Shown here one piece after another: positions 1 to 9,776 of a DNA stretch of 64,000 bases (within the stretch, counting starts at the first letter, position 1; every line of letters begins with the position of its first letter). Both the position numbers and the translations under genes were made by a program. The notes beneath the pieces are model-generated. The model saw only the letters and a list, made by a program, of their open reading frames with translations, was not told the origin of the DNA and did no database searches. The stretch is from Streptomyces sp. CB02261. Its GTDB lineage: Bacteria > Actinomycetota > Actinomycetes > Streptomycetales > Streptomycetaceae. The DNA lies in NCBI RefSeq assembly GCF_001905665.1, contig NZ_LIVX01000010.1, positions 62,001 to 126,000 on the forward strand, read 5' to 3'.

Positions 1-2447
1 TCTCGGCAGGCCTCGAGGTCGAGACCGTCGAGCAGCTCGGCGCCGGCCTGACCGGCCCCCTGGTGGTCGGCAAGGTCCTCACCATCGAGGAGCTGACGGA
101 GTTCAAGAAGCCCATCCGCTTCTGCACCGTCGACGTCGGCCAGGCCAACGGCACCGGCGAGCCCCAGGAGATCATCTGCGGCGCCCGGAACTTCGCCGAG
201 GGCGACAAGGTCGTCGTGGCCCTGCCCGGCGCCGTGCTCCCCGGTGACTTCCGGATCGCCGAGCGCAAGACGTACGGCCGTGTCTCCCGGGGCATGATCT
301 GCTCCGGCGACGAGCTCGGCATGGGCGACGACGGCACGCACGGCATCATCGTGCTGCCGCCGGAGCACGAGGTCGGCACCGACGCCACGGTCCTCCTGGA
401 GCTGTTCGACGAGGTCCTCGACATCGCCGTCACCCCGGACCGCGGCTACTGCCTCTCGATGCGCGGCGTCGCCCGCGAGACGGCCACCGCCTACGGTCTG
501 CCGCTGCGCGACCCGGCGCTGCTCGACGTGCCCGCGCCGAACTCGTACGGCTACCCGGTCCAGGTCACCGACCCCGTCGGCTGCGACCGCTTCACCGCGC
601 GCACCGTCGTCGGCCTGGCTCCCGAGGCCCGCTCGCCGATCTGGCTCCGCCGCCGCCTGCAGAAGGCCGGCATGCGCCCGATCTCGCTGGCCGTCGACGT
701 CACCAACTACGTGATGCTGGAGCTCGGCCAGCCGCTGCACGCCTACGACCGCAGCCGGCTCGACGGCCCCATCGGCGTCCGCCGCGCCGAGGCCGGCGAG
801 AAGATCACCACCCTCGACGGCACCGTGCGCGTCCTGGACGCCGCGGACCTGGTCATCACCGACAACCGCGGCCCGATCGGCATCGCGGGCGTCATGGGCG
901 GTGCCAACACGGAGATCGCCGACCCCGTGACCGACCCCGAGACCGGTCTCGTCACCGGCACCTCCGAGGTCGTCATCGAGGCCGCGCACTTCGACGCGAT
1001 CTCGATCGCCCGCACGGCCCGCCGCCACAAGCTGTCCTCCGAGGCGTCCAAGCGCTTCGAGCGGGGCGTCGACCCGCAGGCCGCGGCCGCCGCCGCGCAG
1101 CGCACCGTCGACCTGCTCGTGCTGCTCGCGGGCGGCACGGCCGAGGCCGGCGTCACCGAGATCAGCGCCCCGTCCGCGCCGCGCACGATCACCCTGCCGG
1201 CGAACCACCCGGACAAGGTCGCGGGCGTCGACTACGGCCGTGAGACCGTCGTCCGCCGCCTCCAGGAGGTCGGCTGCGCCGTCTACGGCCAGGACGAGCT
1301 CGTCGTCACCGTGCCCTCGTGGCGCCCTGACCTCGCCGCGCCGAACGACCTGGCCGAAGAGGTCATCCGCCTGGAGGGCTACGAGAACCTGCCCTCCACG
1401 CTGCCGAGGCCCCCGGCCGGCCGCGGGCTCACCGAGCGCCAGCGCGTCCACCGCCGGGTGGGCCGCGCCCTGGCCGGCGCCGGCTACGTCGAGGCCCTGA
1501 GCTACCCGTTCATCGGCGAGCAGGCCCTCGACCACCTCGGCGTCGAGGCGGACGACGAGCGTCGCCACCTGGTGAAGCTCGTCAACCCGCTCTCGGACGA
1601 GGAGCCCGCGCTCCGCACGACGCTGCTCCCGGGCCTGCTGGGCGCGCTCCGTCGCAACGACAGCCGCGGCAGCCACGACCTCGCGCTCTTCGAGACCGGT
1701 CTGGTCTTCCGGCCCGAGGGCCGGACCGGCGTGGCCGTCCGGCTGCCCGTCGACCGCCGACCCACCGCCGAGGAGGTCGCCGAGGTCAACGCCGCGCTGC
1801 CCGCGCAGCCGCGCCGCGCCGCCGTCGTCCTCGCCGGTGCGCGCGAGCAGGCCGGCTGGTGGGGCAAGGGCCGTCCGTCCGACTGGGCGGACGCGGTCGA
1901 GGCCGGCCGGACCGTGGCCGCGGAGGCCGGGGTCGAGCTGATCATCAGCGCCGACCAGCACGCCCCCTGGCACCCGGGCCGCTGCGCCGCGTTCCACGTC
2001 GAGGTGGACGGCGAGAAGGTCCTCGTCGGCCACGCCGGCGAACTCCACCCGCGCGTGGTGAAGGCCTTCGGTCTCCCGGCCCGCAGCTGCGCCATGGAGA
2101 TCGACCTGGACCTGCTGGAGAAGGCGAACGAGGGCCCGCTCAGGGCTCCCCGTATCTCCTCCTTCCCGGTCGCCACCCAGGACGTCGCCCTGGTCGTCGC
2201 CCAGGACGTCCCGGCCGCCGAGGTCCAGGCCGCCCTCACCGAGGGCGCGGGTGAACTCCTGGAGTCCGTCCGGCTGTTCGACGTCTACACCGGCGACCAG
2301 CTCGGCGAGGGCACCAAGTCCCTCGCGTACGCCCTGAGGTTCCGCGCCCCGGACCGCACCCTGACGGTCGACGAGGCCACCGCGGCCCGCGACGCGGCCG
2401 TGGCCCTGGCCTCCGAGCGCACGGGCGCCACCCTGCGCGGCGCCTGA
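1..2447 (+). CDS. pheT: Phenylalanyl-tRNA synthetase beta subunit (5' end missing)
   Basis: Large subunit of the (alpha-beta)2 cytoplasmic enzyme that charges tRNA-Phe. The frame is already open at base 3 and 814 residues are visible, close to the whole family length of about 830-840, so only a short N-terminal piece with the start codon lies outside the window. Visible in order are the N-terminal EMAP-type tRNA-binding fold (TVDVGQANG), the B3/B4 editing region, the B5 region, the catalytic-like core (NPLSDEEPALRTTLLPGLL) and the C-terminal FDX-ACB anticodon-binding domain (FPVATQDVALVV to the end). pheS would be expected immediately upstream. A strong hairpin terminator follows 20 nt after the stop. 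Confidence 0.97.
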   Translation, partial: SAGLEVETVEQLGAGLTGPLVVGKVLTIEELTEFKKPIRFCTVDVGQANGTGEPQEIICGARNFAEGDKVVVALPGAVLPGDFRIAERKTYGRVSRGMICSGDELGMGDDGTHGIIVLPPEHEVGTDATVLLELFDEVLDIAVTPDRGYCLSMRGVARETATAYGLPLRDPALLDVPAPNSYGYPVQVTDPVGCDRFTARTVVGLAPEARSPIWLRRRLQKAGMRPISLAVDVTNYVMLELGQPLHAYDRSRLDGPIGVRRAEAGEKITTLDGTVRVLDAADLVITDNRGPIGIAGVMGGANTEIADPVTDPETGLVTGTSEVVIEAAHFDAISIARTARRHKLSSEASKRFERGVDPQAAAAAAQRTVDLLVLLAGGTAEAGVTEISAPSAPRTITLPANHPDKVAGVDYGRETVVRRLQEVGCAVYGQDELVVTVPSWRPDLAAPNDLAEEVIRLEGYENLPSTLPRPPAGRGLTERQRVHRRVGRALAGAGYVEALSYPFIGEQALDHLGVEADDERRHLVKLVNPLSDEEPALRTTLLPGLLGALRRNDSRGSHDLALFETGLVFRPEGRTGVAVRLPVDRRPTAEEVAEVNAALPAQPRRAAVVLAGAREQAGWWGKGRPSDWADAVEAGRTVAAEAGVELIISADQHAPWHPGRCAAFHVEVDGEKVLVGHAGELHPRVVKAFGLPARSCAMEIDLDLLEKANEGPLRAPRISSFPVATQDVALVVAQDVPAAEVQAALTEGAGELLESVRLFDVYTGDQLGEGTKSLAYALRFRAPDRTLTVDEATAARDAAVALASERTGATLRGA

Positions 2448-2467
2448 CGCACGGGCACGGCACGAGG

Positions 2468-2500
2468 AGGGCCGCCCCGGGGATTCCCCGGGGCGGCCCT
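2468..2500 (+). terminator. Rho-independent-type hairpin after pheT
   Basis: Perfect 15-bp GC-rich stem (2468-2482 with 2486-2500) with a 3-nt loop, without a clear T-tract, as is common in Streptomyces. It ends the pheT transcript. Confidence 0.75.
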
Positions 2501-2724
2501 CCGCCGTATCCGGACCGCGAACGGGCATGCGGGACACGGCCGTTCGTGCGCGTGGCGGACCCCTGGCGCGGGGCGGCGCGCCGAGGGTGCTCACTCCTTC
2601 GGGTGAGATCGTCGGGGGGTGTTCCCCGGGGGGTGGCGCGGTCGGCAGAATCGACGCGGCCGCAGGGGCGGACCTGTGTGCAGCAGGGCCTTCGGGCGCT
2701 GCCGGGGCTCGGGAAGGGCCGTGC

Positions 2725-3792
2725 ATGATCCGTACGAGGTCGTTGGTCTCCGCCGGTTCCAGGCTCCGCCGGCTCGCCCCGCTCGCGCTTCCCACCGCGT
2801 GGGGTGGGGTGGCCGTGGCGTGGAAGTTCGGCTGTCCGCTGGCCCGGCAGCCGGGGCTGCCGATGAGGATCGCCACCAGTGTCGTGTTCCTCAGCGTCGG
2901 CCTCGGCCTGGTGCTCGGCCTCCGGCGCGGTCTCGTGCGCGAGCTGGCCCGGGTGCGGGCCGTCGCCGTCGCCGCCCAGCAGGTGCTGCTGCGCCCGCTG
3001 CCCGCCCGGCTCGACGGACTCGCCCTGGCGGCGGGGCAGTTGTCGGCCTCGCGGGGAGCGTCGGTGGGCGGGGACCTGTACGAGGCGGTGGCCACCCCCT
3101 ACGGGGTGCGGATCGTCATCGGGGACGTCCGGGGTCACGGTCTCGCGGCGCTCGGCGCGGTGGTGGCCGTTCTCGGCAGCTTCCGTGAGGCCGCCCACGA
3201 CGAGCCCGAACTCGGCGGCGTGCTGCGGCGCCTGGAGCGGACGCTGGAGCGTCATCTGCGGGAGCGGGCACGGGACGAGCACCCGGCGCGGGCGGTAACG
3301 GATCCCGTGCATCCGGCGGCGGAGGAGTTCGTGACCCTGCTGCTCCTGGAGGTGGCCTCCGACGGGCGGCTCGCGGTGTTCAACTGCGGTCACCCCGGCC
3401 CGTACCGCCTCGGTCCGGTCGTGGAGCGGCTCCCGGTCGGCGACCCGCTGCCCCCGCTGGGGGTGCTGCCCCTGCCCGTCGCGCTCGCGCCGTACACGGC
3501 GGCCCGGCTGCTGCCCGGCGAGACGCTGGTGCTGCACACGGACGGCGCCGAGGAGGCCCGGGACCGCCGGGGCCGGTTCTTCGCGCTCGACACCGCGCTC
3601 GCCGGGATGCCAGGTGAGGTGCCGTCCGCGCTCGTCCGCCGGGTCCACACGGCCCTGCTGCACCACACGGGCGGCCGGCTCGCCGACGACGTCGCGCTGC
3701 TCGTCGTACGCAACGACCGTGTCCGGGTTCCGGCGCAGCCCGCCGAACCCGGGCTGCGCCGCCCCCGGCCCGCCCCCTCCTCCCACTGCTGA
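2725..3792 (+). CDS. Membrane-anchored SpoIIE/PP2C-type serine phosphatase
   Basis: Probable metal-dependent Ser/Thr phosphatase of the SpoIIE/RsbU class, which usually acts on anti-sigma-factor antagonists; the partner is not identifiable here. 355 residues: an N-terminal region with a hydrophobic segment near residues 53-70 (SVVFLSVGLGLVLGL), then the PP2C core with metal-binding motifs GGDLYE and DVRGHG, a Gly-His-Pro strand (FNCGHPGPY), HTDGAEEARD and a terminal DDVALLVV. There is no PAS, GAF or HATPase domain, so the sensory part is only the short membrane region. The ATG at 2725 is chosen because a GGGAAGG ribosome site lies 7 nt upstream; the frame stays open further upstream but codes poorly. 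A hairpin follows at 3812-3864. Confidence 0.85.
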   Translation: MIRTRSLVSAGSRLRRLAPLALPTAWGGVAVAWKFGCPLARQPGLPMRIATSVVFLSVGLGLVLGLRRGLVRELARVRAVAVAAQQVLLRPLPARLDGLALAAGQLSASRGASVGGDLYEAVATPYGVRIVIGDVRGHGLAALGAVVAVLGSFREAAHDEPELGGVLRRLERTLERHLRERARDEHPARAVTDPVHPAAEEFVTLLLLEVASDGRLAVFNCGHPGPYRLGPVVERLPVGDPLPPLGVLPLPVALAPYTAARLLPGETLVLHTDGAEEARDRRGRFFALDTALAGMPGEVPSALVRRVHTALLHHTGGRLADDVALLVVRNDRVRVPAQPAEPGLRRPRPAPSSHC

Positions 3793-3811
3793 GCGGAGAG
3801 GGCAGGAGCCG

Positions 3812-3864
3812 GCGTCGCCCGCCCCGCCACGGAGTGTCGGGCAGATCAGCGGGGCGGGCGACGC
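3812..3864 (+). terminator. Hairpin after the SpoIIE-type phosphatase
   Basis: Perfect 16-bp inverted repeat (3812-3827 with 3849-3864) around a 21-nt loop, 20 nt after the phosphatase stop codon. Probably a transcription terminator. Confidence 0.6.
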
Positions 3865-4110
3865 GGACCGGGCGGCCGCACTGTTGAGGGGGGAGCCGGC
3901 GGCCCGGCCGTCGCCTTGCGGCGAGAAACACAGTCAACCGGTACGGGGACGAGCGCGGCAGAGCACGCGGACCGGAAGAACGAGTACTTGATTCACACCC
4001 CGTGCGAAATCACCCCGCGCGGTGTCGTCCCGGCGGCGTCTTCCGGACTGGTCCGTCTCGTACGAATTCGGCCACCGCTACGCTGAGTTCACCGAGCGAC
4101 CGGAGCGGCC
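3865..4110. other. Intergenic region before the NsdA-like regulator
   Basis: With the hairpin this is a 318-base gap. I find no convincing reading frame. A TACGCT box at 4079-4084 is a plausible -10 element for the next gene, and CGGAG at 4100-4104 is its ribosome binding site. Nothing else is recognised. Confidence 0.4.
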
Positions 4111-5451
4111 ATGCAGCCCAACACCTTGCTCGACGCCCTGCTCGACGAAGCGGGCGTCTCCAACGCCGGCCTCGCCGCCCATGTGAACCGGGCCGGCCGG
4201 GCCAGGGGCCTCGTCCTGCGCTACGAACACACGGCCGTGGCGCGCTGGTTGAAGGGCCAGCGGCCGCGCGGTCAGGTGCCGGACCTGATCTGCGAGGTGC
4301 TCGCCGCGCGACTGCACCGGCAGGTGACCCTGGACGACATCGGCTTCGGCGTGCCGGACGGGCCGCTGCCGGCGGCCGGTTCGCCGCTCTCCGGGTTCGT
4401 GGAGCGGGCGGCCGCCCTGTGGCGTTCCGACGAGCAGCAGCGGCCGCACATAGTGGCCGCGCCGGCCGTGACCGGTACCCCGGCGGTGATGCCGGTCTGG
4501 GAGTGGGAGAACCCACCGGAGGACATGGACGTCTCCCGTTCGGGCCGGACCACGGTGTCGGCCGCCGACATCGCCGTGCTGTGCTCCGCCCGGTCGCACT
4601 ACGAGCAGATGTACCGCAAGGCCGGGGGCATCGCGACCCGGGCCCGGATCGTCGGTTTCCTCACCACCGAGACCGCGCCGCTGCTGCGGGGCTCGTACAG
4701 CGACGCCCTGGGACGGCGGCTGCACCGTGCCACCGGGGGGCTGGTGGCGGTGGCGGGCATCTGCGCGTACGACGCGGACGCGCACGGTCTCGCCCAGCGC
4801 TACTTCCACCAGGCGCTGCGGCTCGCGAAGGCGAGCGGGGACCGGGGGCTCGGCGCCTATGTGATCGCGCTCCTCGTCAACCAGTCGCTGTTCATGGGGG
4901 AGTACCGGCAGGCGGTGGCGTTCGCGGAGGCGGCGCTGCGGGCGGCGGGGCGGCAGATCACCCCGGCGCTGGCGGCCGATCTGACGGCGATGCAGGCGAA
5001 GGCGTACGCGCATCTGGGGGACGCGGCGGCCGCGTTGGCCTGTATCCGGCGGGCCGAGGCGGCGGCGGAGCGGATCAGCCCGGGGGACGAGCCGGCGGAG
5101 ACGGGCTACGTCCAGCCGGGGTTCGTCAACGTGCAGGTCGCCGAGGCCCTGCTCAGTCTGGGTGATCTCGGCGCCGCGCACGAGCACGCGGCGATGGCGG
5201 TGGGGACGCCGTCGCACGACCGGGGCCGGGTGCACCGGCTCGCCATGCTGTGCCAGATCGAGCTGCGGCAGGGGGAGGCGGAGGGTGCGGCGCGCACGGC
5301 CGTGGAGATGACCGAGCGGGCGCGGGGGATGGAGTCGCGGCGGCTGCGGGACCGGCTGCGGCAGGTGCGGGAGCATCTTCTCGCGAGCGGCGGGAGCGAT
5401 GCCCGGGAGGCGGCGGCGCTCATCGACGGAGCCCTACGCGTTCCGCTCTAG
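4111..5451 (+). CDS. NsdA-like TPR transcriptional regulator
   Basis: 446-residue cytoplasmic protein with an N-terminal helix-turn-helix-like region (residues 1-80, with HTAVARWLKGQRPRG as probable recognition part) followed by tetratricopeptide-like helices (residues 150-430). This architecture is that of the Streptomyces NsdA/NsdB family, members of which repress development and antibiotic production in S. coelicolor; whether this paralogue does so is inference. ATG start with CGGAG six bases upstream. The NUDIX gene follows after 62 nt in the same direction and may be co-transcribed. Confidence 0.7.
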   Translation: MQPNTLLDALLDEAGVSNAGLAAHVNRAGRARGLVLRYEHTAVARWLKGQRPRGQVPDLICEVLAARLHRQVTLDDIGFGVPDGPLPAAGSPLSGFVERAAALWRSDEQQRPHIVAAPAVTGTPAVMPVWEWENPPEDMDVSRSGRTTVSAADIAVLCSARSHYEQMYRKAGGIATRARIVGFLTTETAPLLRGSYSDALGRRLHRATGGLVAVAGICAYDADAHGLAQRYFHQALRLAKASGDRGLGAYVIALLVNQSLFMGEYRQAVAFAEAALRAAGRQITPALAADLTAMQAKAYAHLGDAAAALACIRRAEAAAERISPGDEPAETGYVQPGFVNVQVAEALLSLGDLGAAHEHAAMAVGTPSHDRGRVHRLAMLCQIELRQGEAEGAARTAVEMTERARGMESRRLRDRLRQVREHLLASGGSDAREAAALIDGALRVPL

Positions 5452-5513
5452 CCATCGAACTGCTGCGATATTGCCACCTATCAAGCACCGACCAGTCGGA
5501 AGGTGGCAAGAAC

Positions 5514-6044
5514 GTGCAGTGGACGAAACTGAGCGAACGCTCTGTCTATGAGAATCGCTGGTTCCGGGTGAACCTCGCGGACGTCGAACTCCCGGACGGC
5601 CGCCACCTCGACCACTATCTGATCCGGCTCCGTCCGGTCGCCGTGGCGACCGCCGTCAACGAGGCCGACGAAGTACTGATGCTCTGGCGCCATCGCTTCA
5701 TCACCGACAGCTGGGGCTGGGAGCTGGCCGCCGGCGTCGTCGAGGACGGCGAGGACATCGAGGCAGCCGCCGCCCGCGAGATGGAGGAGGAGACCGGCTG
5801 GCGGCCGGGGCCGCTGCGCCATCTCCTCACCGTCGAACCGTCCAACGGCCTGACCGACGCCCGGCACCACCTCTACTGGGCGGAGCGGGCCACGTACACG
5901 GGACCGCCCGAGGACGACTTCGAGTCCTCCCGGCGGGCCTGGGTCCCGCTGAAACAGATCCCCGACATGATCGCCCGGGGTGAGATCCCGGCCGCCAACA
6001 TGGCCGCGGGGCTGCTGATGCTCCACCATCTGCGCCTCGGCTGA
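5514..6044 (+). CDS. NUDIX hydrolase
   Basis: 176-residue hydrolase of nucleoside-diphosphate-linked compounds, ADP-ribose-pyrophosphatase-like in size and layout. The NUDIX box is complete: starting at GVVEDGEDIE and ending REMEEETGW, it fits Gx5Ex7REUxEExGU exactly. The substrate cannot be read from sequence. GTG start at 5514, preceded by GGAAGGTGG; the longer upstream frame overlaps the previous gene and is not coding. The gene ends at a bidirectional hairpin shared with the convergent dehydrogenase. Confidence 0.88.
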   Translation: MQWTKLSERSVYENRWFRVNLADVELPDGRHLDHYLIRLRPVAVATAVNEADEVLMLWRHRFITDSWGWELAAGVVEDGEDIEAAAAREMEEETGWRPGPLRHLLTVEPSNGLTDARHHLYWAERATYTGPPEDDFESSRRAWVPLKQIPDMIARGEIPAANMAAGLLMLHHLRLG

Positions 6045-6058
6045 GGAGCGGGGGGACG

Positions 6059-6098
6059 CCGGACGGCCCGTACCTGTGCGGGGGTACGGGCCGTCCGG
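6059..6098. terminator. Bidirectional terminator between convergent genes
   Basis: Perfect 16-bp stem (6059-6074 with 6083-6098) and an 8-nt loop, placed between the stop codons of the NUDIX gene (+) and the dehydrogenase gene (-). Confidence 0.75.
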
Positions 6099-6122
6099 TG
6101 ATCGAGGGGTGGCGCGGGGGGA

Positions 6123-6995
6123 TCAGGCGTACGGGTAGAAGCCCGAGCCCGTCTTCCGGCCGAGCCGGCCCGCGTCCACCATGCGCTGGAGAAGCGGGGG
6201 AGCGGCGTACAGCGGCTCCTTGAACTCCGCGTACATCGAGTCGGCGATCGACGCGATCGTGTCCAGACCGATCAGGTCCGAGAGCTTGAGCGGGCCCATC
6301 GGGTGGGCGCAGCCGAACTCCATGCCGTTGTCGATGTCGTCGCGGCTCGCGATGCCCGACTCGAACATCCGGATCGCCGAGAGGAGGTACGGCACGAGCA
6401 GCGCGTTGACCACGAAACCGGAACGGTCCTGCGCGCGGATCGCGTGCTTGCCGAGCGTCTTCTCCGCGAAGGCCTGCGCCCGACTGATCGTGCCCTCGGA
6501 GGTGGTGAGGGCCGGGATCAGCTCGACGAGCTTCTGCACCGGGGCCGGGTTGAAGAAGTGGATGCCGATGACCTGGTCGGGGCGGGAGGTCGCCACGGCC
6601 AGCTTCACCAGCGGGATGGACGAGGTGTTCGAGGCGAGGATGGCGTCCGGCCGGGTCATCACCTGGTCGAGCACCTGGAAGATCTCGGTCTTGACCTGCT
6701 CGTTCTCCACGACCGCCTCGATGACGAGGTCGCGGTCGGCGAACTCGCCCAGGTCGGTGGTGAAGCTGAGGCGCGCGAGCGTCGCGTCCCGCTCCTCCTC
6801 GCTGATCTTGCCGCGTTCGGCGGCCTTGGCCAGCGAGTTGTAGAGCCGTGTGCGGCCGATCTCCAGCGCCTCGCCGGTGGTCTCGGCGACCTTCACGTCA
6901 AGGCCGCTCCGGGCACACACCTCTGCGATGCCCGCGCCCATCTGGCCGCAGCCCACCACTCCGACGCGCTCAATGTCGGCCATGGAGTCCGTCAC
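6123..6995 (-). CDS. 3-hydroxybutyryl-CoA / 3-hydroxyacyl-CoA dehydrogenase
   Basis: NAD(P)-dependent oxidation or reduction of short 3-hydroxyacyl-CoA, in fatty-acid beta-oxidation, butyryl-CoA or PHB-type metabolism. 290 residues in the usual single-domain-pair format of about 285: an N-terminal Rossmann fold with GCGQMGAG (residues 15-22), the catalytic-His segment GIHFFNPAPV, and the C-terminal helical domain (GSGFYPYA end). The start is GTG at 6995 with AAAGG upstream, or the internal ATG four codons later. It stands alone, divergent from the GHL10 gene. Confidence 0.9.
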   Translation of the reverse strand: MTDSMADIERVGVVGCGQMGAGIAEVCARSGLDVKVAETTGEALEIGRTRLYNSLAKAAERGKISEEERDATLARLSFTTDLGEFADRDLVIEAVVENEQVKTEIFQVLDQVMTRPDAILASNTSSIPLVKLAVATSRPDQVIGIHFFNPAPVQKLVELIPALTTSEGTISRAQAFAEKTLGKHAIRAQDRSGFVVNALLVPYLLSAIRMFESGIASRDDIDNGMEFGCAHPMGPLKLSDLIGLDTIASIADSMYAEFKEPLYAAPPLLQRMVDAGRLGRKTGSGFYPYA

Positions 6996-7152
6996 CTCGT
7001 GCCTTTCGCTCTTCTCTGGCGGCGGGGCCCGTGTGATTCCGATGCGTCCGCCTCGACCCCACGACGTTACCGCTCATTAACCGATGATCGATCGTCCAGG
7101 GCGGGCATGCTGTCCGGGTGGGTGTGAGGTATCCGACAGAAGAGGGGTACAA

Positions 7153-8433
7153 GTGCGGCCTATCGGCAGAAGAGGGTTCGTGGCCCGCGCGGCCGCGGCG
7201 GTGCTCGCCGTGACGGGAACGACAGCGCCGGCGGCGGCCGGAGCCGAGTCGCCGGTACGGGGCAGACCGTCCCGCGCGCCCGCGTTCCGCGGCGTGTGGA
7301 TCGCCACGGTCGGCAACCGCGACTGGCCCTCCCGCAGCGGCCTCGGTGCGGCGGAGCAGCGCGCCGAACTCCTCGCCCACCTGGACAAGGCGGTCCAGCG
7401 CCGGCTGAACGCGGTGGTCCTCCAGGTGCGGCCGACGGCCGACGCGCTGTGGCCCTCGCCGCACGAGCCGTGGGCGCAGTGCCTCACCGGGACGCAGGGC
7501 CGCGACCCCGGCTGGGACCCGTTGGGCACGGCCGTCGCGGAGGCCCACGCGCGGGACCTGGAACTGCACGCCTGGTTCAACCCGTACCGAGTGGCGAATC
7601 ACACGGATCCGAGCCGGCTCGTCGCCGACCATCCGGCCCGGCTCCACCCGCAGTGGGTGCTGCCCTACGGCGGCAAGCTCTACTACGACCCCGGCCGGCC
7701 CGAGGTCCGCCGCTTCGTCCAGGACGCCATGCTGGACGCGGTGCGGCGCTACGACATCGACGCCGTGCACTGGGACGACTACTTCTACCCGTACCCGGTC
7801 GCCGGACAGGACTTCGGCGACGACGAGTCCTACGCGCGGTACGGCGGGGGCTTCTCCGACAAGGCGTCCTGGCGGCGGCACAACATCGACCTGCTGGTCT
7901 CCGAGATGTCCGCGCGGATCAAGGACGTGAAGCCGCACGTGGCCTTCGGCGTCAGCCCCTTCGGGGTCTGGCGGAACATCGCCACCGACCCCAAGGGCTC
8001 GGACACCAGCGGCGGCATCCAGACGTACGACGACCTGTACGCCGACACCCGGAAGTGGATCAAGGAGGGCTGGCTCGACCACGTCGTGCCGCAGCTGTAC
8101 TGGCACATCGGCATGCCCTCGACGGACTACGCCAAGCTGCTGCCCTGGTGGGACGAGGTGGTCCGGGACACCGGCGTGGGCCTCTACATCGGTGAGGCGC
8201 TCTACAAGGTGGGCGACCCCGCGCAGCCCGCCGCCTGGCAGGACCGGAAGGAACTGTCACGCCATCTGAAGCTCGCCGCCACGTACCCGAGGGTCGGCGG
8301 CCACTGCTTCTTCGCGGCGAAGGAGGTCACGGAGGACCGGATCGGGGCGATGGCGGCCGTGGTGGCCGATCACTTCCCGACCAGGGTCCTCCCGCCGGGG
8401 GAACGGGGTCAGCGGGCCTCCGCCTCGGGGTGA
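7153..8433 (+). CDS. Tat-exported GHL10 (DUF187) glycosyl-hydrolase-like protein
   Basis: Probable secreted TIM-barrel glycosidase of the glycosyl-hydrolase-like 10 family (YngK type); the substrate is unknown. 426 residues. The GTG start after AGAGGGG gives an N-terminus with a twin-arginine motif (GRRGFVARAAAAVLAV) and an Ala-rich cleavage region, so export by Tat is likely. Family signatures are FRGVWIATVGNRDWP, LQVRPTADALWPS, LHAWFNPYRV, DAVHWDDYFYPYP and VPQLYWHIG. Its last 25 bases overlap the convergent DUF1918 gene. Confidence 0.85.
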   Translation: MRPIGRRGFVARAAAAVLAVTGTTAPAAAGAESPVRGRPSRAPAFRGVWIATVGNRDWPSRSGLGAAEQRAELLAHLDKAVQRRLNAVVLQVRPTADALWPSPHEPWAQCLTGTQGRDPGWDPLGTAVAEAHARDLELHAWFNPYRVANHTDPSRLVADHPARLHPQWVLPYGGKLYYDPGRPEVRRFVQDAMLDAVRRYDIDAVHWDDYFYPYPVAGQDFGDDESYARYGGGFSDKASWRRHNIDLLVSEMSARIKDVKPHVAFGVSPFGVWRNIATDPKGSDTSGGIQTYDDLYADTRKWIKEGWLDHVVPQLYWHIGMPSTDYAKLLPWWDEVVRDTGVGLYIGEALYKVGDPAQPAAWQDRKELSRHLKLAATYPRVGGHCFFAAKEVTEDRIGAMAAVVADHFPTRVLPPGERGQRASASG

Positions 8434-8612
8434 TGACGTACGACGGTGTCGGGGCCCGGCGACATCAGGGCCTCGTGGCCGTCGTCGTCGAACTTCACGC
8501 GGTACGGGGGAGTGCCGTTCTCCCCCAGCACCTGAAGGACCTCGGCCGTACGGTCGTGGTGACCGACGGTCCGGCCGTGCACCAGCAGTGTGTCGCCCAC
8601 GCTCGCCTGCAT
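8409..8612 (-). CDS. DUF1918 small protein
   Basis: 67-residue protein of the DUF1918 family (SH3-like small barrel, common in actinobacteria), starting MQASVGDTLLVHGR and containing YRVKFDDDGHEALMSPGPD. The function is unknown. The start is fixed by a near-perfect AGGAGGT seven bases before the ATG. The 3' end overlaps the tail of the convergent GHL10 gene. Confidence 0.85.
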   Translation of the reverse strand: MQASVGDTLLVHGRTVGHHDRTAEVLQVLGENGTPPYRVKFDDDGHEALMSPGPDTVVRHHPEAEAR

Positions 8613-8696
8613 CGGGGTGACCTCCTCGCGACCGGGCTTGTCCTGCTACGGAGCCTACGTCTGCCATTGTGACCCTGGTCACCCCGATCCGTCGCG

Positions 8697-9774
<1,078 letters not shown>

Positions 9775-9776
<2 letters not shown>

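Noticed and set aside
2527..2724. Longer N-terminus for the SpoIIE-type phosphatase
   Set aside because: The frame is open from 2527 but is Gly/Arg-rich and lacks a ribosome site; the ATG at 2725 has one.
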